DNA from: Burkholderiales bacterium
GTDB taxonomy: Bacteria; Pseudomonadota; Gammaproteobacteria; Burkholderiales; Burkholderiaceae_C
Reading direction: 5' to 3'
DNA length: 9,076 bases
Assembly (NCBI GenBank): GCA_011390055.1
Contig: JAABTC010000050.1
Span: 1 to 9,076, forward strand
A program made the translations under genes and the position numbers. The notes beneath the pieces were generated by a model that ran no database searches, was not told the DNA's origin, and saw only the letters and a list, made by a program, of their open reading frames with translations. Below, piece by piece: positions 5,437-9,076 of the stretch; position 1 is the stretch's first letter; each line of letters opens with the position of its first letter.

Positions 5437-6427
5437 GCACCACCTTGGCTGCGGCGCAGCGGCCCTGGTCGAGGTCGACGAAGGCCTGCGCGCCCTCGTC
5501 GAGCGGGCGCTGCTCGACCCACGACAGATCGCCGAACACGCCGCGGTGCAGTGCATCGACGGTGGCCCGCAGGTCGGCCGTCGTGTAGGTGTAGGTGCCG
5601 AGCAAGGTGATCTCGGCCAGCGTCAGCTTGCGCATGTCGATCTCGCTGGCCCAGTCCTGCAGGCCCACGTGCATGATCACGCCGCCGGGCTTGACGGCGG
5701 CGAAGGCCTGGGTGCGCGTGGCCTTGGCGCCGACCGCGTCGATGACGTAGTCGTACGCGGCTTCCCCCAGCGGTTGGCTGCGCGGGTCGACGACCTCGCA
5801 GCGGGCGTGCTCGGCCACCGCCGCGCGGCGCAGCGGATTCAGTTCGGTCAACGCGAGGCGATCGACACCCAGATGGCGCAGCAGCAGCGCGGCGAGCATG
5901 CCGATCGCGCCGCCGCCGATCACCAGCACGCGGCATTCGTGCACGGGCCGCGCCAACGCTCGCAGCGACAGGTTGACGGCATGCCAGGCGGTGGCGGCGG
6001 GCTCGGTCAGCGCGGCGGCCACCGTGTCCATCGACTGCGGCATCGCGACGAGCGAGGCCGCCGGGATGCTCATGGACTCGGCGAAGGCGCCCGGCCGGGT
6101 CATGCCGACCATCGTGCGGTTCGCGCACAGGTTGTTGCGGCCCTGCGCGCAGTACTCGCAGGTGCCGCAGACGATCAGCGGGTTGCCGGTGTAGCGCATG
6201 CCGACCTCGAAGCCCGGTGCCGCCGAGCGCTCGATGCGGCCGACGAACTCGTGCCCGAGCACCAGACCGGGCAGGCGGCGCGGATCGTGGCCGTGAAAGG
6301 CGTGCAGGTCGGAGCCGCAGATGCCCACGGCCTCGATCTTCAAGACAACTTCGCCGGGCGCGGCCTCGGGCTGCGGGCGCTCCTGCAACTGCATCGCACC
6401 GGGTTGGGTGTAGACGAGGGCTTTCAT
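5426..6427 (-). CDS. Zinc-dependent medium-chain alcohol dehydrogenase (HpsP-like candidate)
   Basis: A 333-residue MDR-superfamily dehydrogenase that oxidises a secondary or polyol alcohol with NAD(P). The GroES-like N-terminal half carries catalytic zinc ligands C37 and H59 with E60 (CGSD, GHE) and a complete structural zinc lobe C87, C90, C93, C101. The Rossmann fold begins at VIGGGAIG (169-176), and the acidic E195 at the end of its second strand favours NAD over NADP. It resembles polyol and threonine dehydrogenases (sorbitol DH/Tdh-like). It is the last gene of the four-gene minus-strand operon: its ATG overlaps the aminotransferase stop as ATGA, and its end overlaps moeB. Beside an HpsN-type enzyme and an SDR it fits the HpsP role, one of two 2-dehydrogenases proposed to interconvert DHPS enantiomers through a keto intermediate. 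Fold and zinc sites are seen; the substrate is inferred from neighbours only. Confidence 0.88.
   Translation of the reverse strand: MKALVYTQPGAMQLQERPQPEAAPGEVVLKIEAVGICGSDLHAFHGHDPRRLPGLVLGHEFVGRIERSAAPGFEVGMRYTGNPLIVCGTCEYCAQGRNNLCANRTMVGMTRPGAFAESMSIPAASLVAMPQSMDTVAAALTEPAATAWHAVNLSLRALARPVHECRVLVIGGGAIGMLAALLLRHLGVDRLALTELNPLRRAAVAEHARCEVVDPRSQPLGEAAYDYVIDAVGAKATRTQAFAAVKPGGVIMHVGLQDWASEIDMRKLTLAEITLLGTYTYTTADLRATVDALHRGVFGDLSWVEQRPLDEGAQAFVDLDQGRCAAAKVVLRP
5427..5467. repeat. Long-loop inverted repeat at convergent moeB/ADH ends
   Basis: CAGGGCC (5427-5433) pairs with GGCCCTG (5461-5467), and between them GCTGC (5448-5452) pairs with GCAGC (5456-5460). The outer arms span the overlapping stop codons of moeB and the alcohol dehydrogenase gene. 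No U-tract follows on either strand. It could slow converging polymerases, but the 27-nt outer loop makes it a weak candidate. Confidence 0.25.
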
Positions 6428-7758
6428 GCACCGGCTCCGTGGGCACTGTCGACGATGGCGGCACGCAGGCATCCGACCATGCGGTCGATGTCTTCGGGCT
6501 CGCTGATGAAGGGCGGCGCGAGCACCAGCGTGTCGCCGGGCGCGCGCGTCAAGAGGCCGTGATCGAACGCGGCAGCCTGCGCACGCTGGCCGCGGCTGCC
6601 CGGTGCGCCGTCGTCGGCCGCGAGTTCGATGCCGGCCGCCAGGCCGATGTTGCGCACGCTCACCACGCCGGGCGCATCGGCCAGCGCATGCACCGCGCGC
6701 TCGAAGTGCGGCGCCAGCGCGCGCACCCGCGCCGGAAGCGCTTCCTGCTCGAGCGTGTCGAGCATCGCAAGGCCTGCCGCGCAGGCCAGAGGGTGGCCCG
6801 AGCAGGTGTAGCCGTGCATCAACTCGGCCAGGTGCGCCGGGCCGTGCATCAGCGCGTCGTGGATCTCGCGCTTGACCAGCACGCCGCCGAGCGGCGCCGC
6901 GCCATTGCTGACGGTTTTTGCAAAGACGATCATGTCGGGCACGACGCCGAAAGTCTGCGCCGCGAACATGTCGCCCAGGCGGCCGAAACCGGTGATGACC
7001 TCGTCGAAGATCAGCAGCAGGCGATGCCGATCGCAGATCTCGCGCAGGCGCTGCAGGTAGCCGACCGGCGGCACCAGCACCCCCGTCGATCCCGCGACCG
7101 GCTCGACCACGACGGCGGCGATCTGGCCGGCGCCGTGCAGCGCGACGATGCGGTCTTCGAGCTCGTCGGCCATCTCGGCGCCAACCTTCGGTTGGCCGCG
7201 CACGAAGGCCTGCGTGGCCGCATCCCAGGTCGAACGCAGGTGGTCGGCGCGCGGCAGCACGGCACCGAAGGCACGCCGGTTGTTGACCATGCCGCCGACC
7301 GCCAGGCCGCCGAATCCGACACCGTGGAAGGCGCGGTCGCGGCCGATGAAGAGCGAGCGTTGGCCCTCGCCGATCGCCTGGGCGTAGGCCAGCGCGATCT
7401 TCAAGGCGGTGTCGCAGGCTTCGGAGCCGCTGTTGACCAGGAACACCCGGTCCAGGCCCGGCGGCGCGAGCGCGCCCAGGCGCTCGGCCAGCTGGAACGC
7501 CAGCGGATGCCCAACCTGGAAGCTCGACGCGAAGTCGAGCACGTCGATCTGCCGCTTCATCGCTTCGGCGATGCGCGGGTGCCGGTGGCCGGCACCGACG
7601 CACCACAGCCCAGACGTGCCGTCGAGCACCTCCCGGCCCTCCGGCGTGCGGTAGGCCAGGCCCTGGGCGCTGGCGACCAGGCGCGGTGTCCGCTTGAACT
7701 GCCGGTTCGGCGTGAAGGGCATCCAGTAGGCGTCGAGCGCAGCGGTGTTCATGGTCAT
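6424..7758 (-). CDS. Class III aminotransferase, omega-amino acid:pyruvate type
   Basis: A 444-residue PLP-dependent, fold-type I transaminase. The N-terminal phrase LDAYWMPFTPNRQF with SGLWC (49-53), then NSGSEACDTALK (109-120), the PLP-ring aspartate in DEVITGFGR (D252) and the Schiff-base lysine K281 (FAKTVSNGA) match beta-alanine/omega-amino acid:pyruvate transaminases in order and length. The usual Tyr of the YHG motif is Phe here (F144, AFHG), as in acetylornithine-type members. R405 in TRAPGDT may be the mobile arginine that handles the acid group of the substrate (tentative). ATG 7758 is chosen because it overlaps the SDR stop as ATGA, the same junction used elsewhere in this operon; ATG 7752 is the alternative and removes two residues. 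Substrate candidates are beta-alanine, taurine or homotaurine, or an amino-sulfonate tied to the neighbouring HpsN-like enzyme. Family is firm; substrate is not. Confidence 0.88.
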   Translation of the reverse strand: MTMNTAALDAYWMPFTPNRQFKRTPRLVASAQGLAYRTPEGREVLDGTSGLWCVGAGHRHPRIAEAMKRQIDVLDFASSFQVGHPLAFQLAERLGALAPPGLDRVFLVNSGSEACDTALKIALAYAQAIGEGQRSLFIGRDRAFHGVGFGGLAVGGMVNNRRAFGAVLPRADHLRSTWDAATQAFVRGQPKVGAEMADELEDRIVALHGAGQIAAVVVEPVAGSTGVLVPPVGYLQRLREICDRHRLLLIFDEVITGFGRLGDMFAAQTFGVVPDMIVFAKTVSNGAAPLGGVLVKREIHDALMHGPAHLAELMHGYTCSGHPLACAAGLAMLDTLEQEALPARVRALAPHFERAVHALADAPGVVSVRNIGLAAGIELAADDGAPGSRGQRAQAAAFDHGLLTRAPGDTLVLAPPFISEPEDIDRMVGCLRAAIVDSAHGAGA

Positions 7759-8522
7759 CTCGCGGTGTAGCCACCATCGACCATCAGGGTCTGTCCGGTG
7801 ATGTAGGCCGAGGCGCCGCTGCACAGGAAGACCGTGGCGCCGATCAGGTCGTCGAGTTCGCCGTTGCGGCCGATGCAGGTCTGCGCGGCGTGGCGCTGGG
7901 TGGCCGCTGGGTCGGCGAACACCGGCGCCGTCAGCGCGGTGGGGAAGAAGCCCGGGCCGATCGCGTTGCAGGTGATGCCGTGCGGCGACCAGGCCTGCGC
8001 GATCGCGCGCGTGAGCTGCACCACGCCGCCCTTGCCAGCGCCGTAGGGCGCGCTGTCGGCGAAGGCGCGTGTGCTCTGCAATGAAGCGATGTTCAGGATG
8101 CGGCCCCAGCTCCGCGTCTTCATGCCCGGCGCCAGCACCTGCGTCAGGAAGAACGGTGCGCCCAGGTGCAATGCGATCTGCGCCTGCCAGGCGGCGGGCG
8201 TGACCTCGGCAAAGGGCTGGCGCAGGTTGATGCCGGCCGCATTGACGAGGATGTCGATGGCGCCGGCCCGCTGCTCGGCGCTGCGGCCAGCAGCCAGCGT
8301 GGCCTCGGTGTCCGACAGGTCGGCGGCCAGCCAGTCGGCCTCGATGCCCTCCCCGCGCAAGCGCTCCACCGCAGCCTGCAGTTCGGCCTCGCGCCGCGCG
8401 AGCAGGAGCACCCGCGCGCCGGCCAGGCCGAGCGCGCGCGCCATCGCATGGCCAATGCCCGAGTGGCCGCCGGTGACCAAAGCACGCCGGCCCTGGAGGT
8501 CGAACAGCGACGCCAGCTTCAT
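7755..8522 (-). CDS. SDR family oxidoreductase (HpsO-like candidate)
   Basis: A 255-residue classical short-chain dehydrogenase/reductase. The cofactor loop TGGHSGIG (17-24) and NAAG (94-97) are intact, as is the catalytic triad S147, Y160, K164 (YGAGK). A C-terminal GQTLMVDGGY is typical of the FabG/gluconate 5-dehydrogenase branch. Basic residues R43-R44 after the second strand suggest NADP(H). The fourth catalytic residue, normally Asn (N110 in FabG, 28 residues before the Ser), is His119 here, as judged by ungapped spacing. The start at 8522 forms an ATGA overlap with the stop of the HpsN-like gene, and the stop forms another with the aminotransferase. In DHPS-degrading bacteria an SDR (HpsO) pairs with a zinc ADH (HpsP) beside hpsN. 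Similar SDRs also serve many sugars and ketones, so the role is inferred from context. Confidence 0.88.
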   Translation of the reverse strand: MKLASLFDLQGRRALVTGGHSGIGHAMARALGLAGARVLLLARREAELQAAVERLRGEGIEADWLAADLSDTEATLAAGRSAEQRAGAIDILVNAAGINLRQPFAEVTPAAWQAQIALHLGAPFFLTQVLAPGMKTRSWGRILNIASLQSTRAFADSAPYGAGKGGVVQLTRAIAQAWSPHGITCNAIGPGFFPTALTAPVFADPAATQRHAAQTCIGRNGELDDLIGATVFLCSGASAYITGQTLMVDGGYTAR

Positions 8523-9076
8523 ACCTGCACCGCGTCTCCGAGCTCGAAGCGCTGGCCCGGAAAGTACTTCGCCAGTCGGTCGTCGGCCGTGCGGGCGTGG
8601 CCCTCCATGCCTTCGAGGCGCGAGATGCGCGCGGTGACTTCGCCGATGTCGCGCGCCGCCTCGCGCGTCATGCGCTGCCAGGTCAGGGTCTTCATGAACT
8701 TGTGCACCGACAGGCCGCCCGAATACCGCGCCGCACCTTTGGTCGGCAGCACGTGGTTGGGGCCGCTGGCCTTGTCGCCGTAGGCCACGGTCGTCTCCTC
8801 GCCGAGGAAGAGCGAGCCGTAGCAGGTGAGCCGTGCCAGCCACCATTCGAGGTCGCGCGCATGCACTTCGAGGTGCTCGGGGGCGTAACGGTCGGAGACC
8901 TCTGCGAGTTCCTCGCGCGTGTCGCAGAGGACCACCTCGCCGTAGTCGCGCCACGCCGCGCCGGCCGCCTCGCGCGCCGTCGGCGGCAGGGCTTCGATCA
9001 GCGCCGGCATGCGCGCCATCACGTCTTCGGCGAGCGTGCGCGAGCTGGTCATCAACCAGGCCGGCGATTCGTGCCC
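8519..9076 (-). CDS. hpsN: Histidinol-dehydrogenase superfamily, HpsN-type sulfopropanediol 3-dehydrogenase, C-terminal part
   Basis: The last 185 residues are present; the gene runs off the right edge, and the family is about 430 residues long. HisD-superfamily enzymes oxidise an alcohol to an acid in two NAD-dependent steps at a zinc site. Counting the first visible residue as 1, the catalytic pair E67-H68 (YAPEHL), zinc ligand D101 (YGDKASGPNHVLPT) and zinc ligand H160 (MEGHART) are intact. The earlier Gln/His zinc ligands lie outside the window. The segments LTCYGSLFLGEE, GGLSVHKFMKTLTWQR and LEGMEGHARTAD..LAKYFPG differ from biosynthetic HisD and are, from memory, those of HpsN, which converts (R)-DHPS to (R)-sulfolactate. 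No his genes are nearby. It is the first visible gene of the operon and overlaps the SDR by ATGA. Family is secure; DHPS as substrate is a strong but untested inference, since related HisD-like dehydrogenases of unknown substrate exist. Confidence 0.82.
   Translation of the reverse strand, partial: GHESPAWLMTSSRTLAEDVMARMPALIEALPPTAREAAGAAWRDYGEVVLCDTREELAEVSDRYAPEHLEVHARDLEWWLARLTCYGSLFLGEETTVAYGDKASGPNHVLPTKGAARYSGGLSVHKFMKTLTWQRMTREAARDIGEVTARISRLEGMEGHARTADDRLAKYFPGQRFELGDAVQV

Noticed and set aside
3793..5556. A 587-codon minus-strand open frame opposite ctpA and moeB
   Set aside because: It is the mirror of two well-supported genes with intact catalytic residues and crosses a strong terminator. 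The translation has no family resemblance.
6217..7770. A 517-codon plus-strand open frame opposite the aminotransferase
   Set aside because: Its translation is Arg/Gln/Ala-rich with no motif, while the minus strand encodes a complete class III aminotransferase with PLP lysine and correct length.
8519..9076. Biosynthetic histidinol dehydrogenase (HisD of the his operon)
   Set aside because: The C-terminal segments differ from HisD, and the neighbours are SDR, aminotransferase and ADH genes rather than his genes.
1..9076. CRISPR array, tRNA, rRNA, insertion sequence or phage module
   Set aside because: I saw no regularly spaced repeats, no cloverleaf-like or rRNA-like segments, no transposase or integrase motifs and no terminal repeats. 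Coding density is explained by ordinary genes.

Overview
The window is uniformly GC-rich and almost fully coding. The longest gaps are 121 bp (1865-1985), 106 bp (3084-3189) and 60 bp (4621-4680), so no gene-free stretch exceeds 300 bases. Gene content (YidB-family protein, a two-gene ferric-iron ABC transporter, a CtpA-type S41 protease followed by MoeB) and codon use suggest a betaproteobacterium of the order Burkholderiales. That placement is inferred from gene families, not from a marker gene. I see no rRNA, tRNA, CRISPR array, insertion sequence or phage gene.

Left part (1-3083): the 3' end of a YidB/DUF937 gene faces the 3' end of an FbpB-like double-domain permease (minus strand). The permease diverges from an FbpC-like ATPase (plus strand). 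The divergent gap holds a 21-bp dyad that resembles a GC-shifted Fur box, and a -10-like element placed so close to the fbpC ATG that the mRNA may be leaderless. No periplasmic iron-binding protein lies beside them.

Middle (3084-5436): ctpA, a periplasmic carboxyl-terminal processing protease with a complete Ser-Lys dyad and a strong Shine-Dalgarno sequence, ends at an intrinsic terminator. Only 15 nt after its U-tract, moeB (molybdopterin-synthase adenylyltransferase) begins with no visible ribosome-binding site. The moeB 3' end overlaps the next, convergent gene by 11 bp.

Right part (5426-9076, minus strand): four genes read right to left form a tight operon. They are a HisD-superfamily dehydrogenase of the HpsN (sulfopropanediol 3-dehydrogenase) type cut by the window edge, an SDR oxidoreductase, a class III omega-amino-acid:pyruvate-type aminotransferase and a zinc-dependent medium-chain alcohol dehydrogenase. 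All three junctions are 4-bp ATGA overlaps. HpsN + SDR + Zn-ADH is the enzyme set described for 2,3-dihydroxypropane-1-sulfonate (DHPS) catabolism (HpsN/HpsO/HpsP). The aminotransferase is the unexpected member and may extend the pathway to an amino-sulfonate or another amino alcohol. This operon is the most interesting part of the window; its substrate remains inferred.
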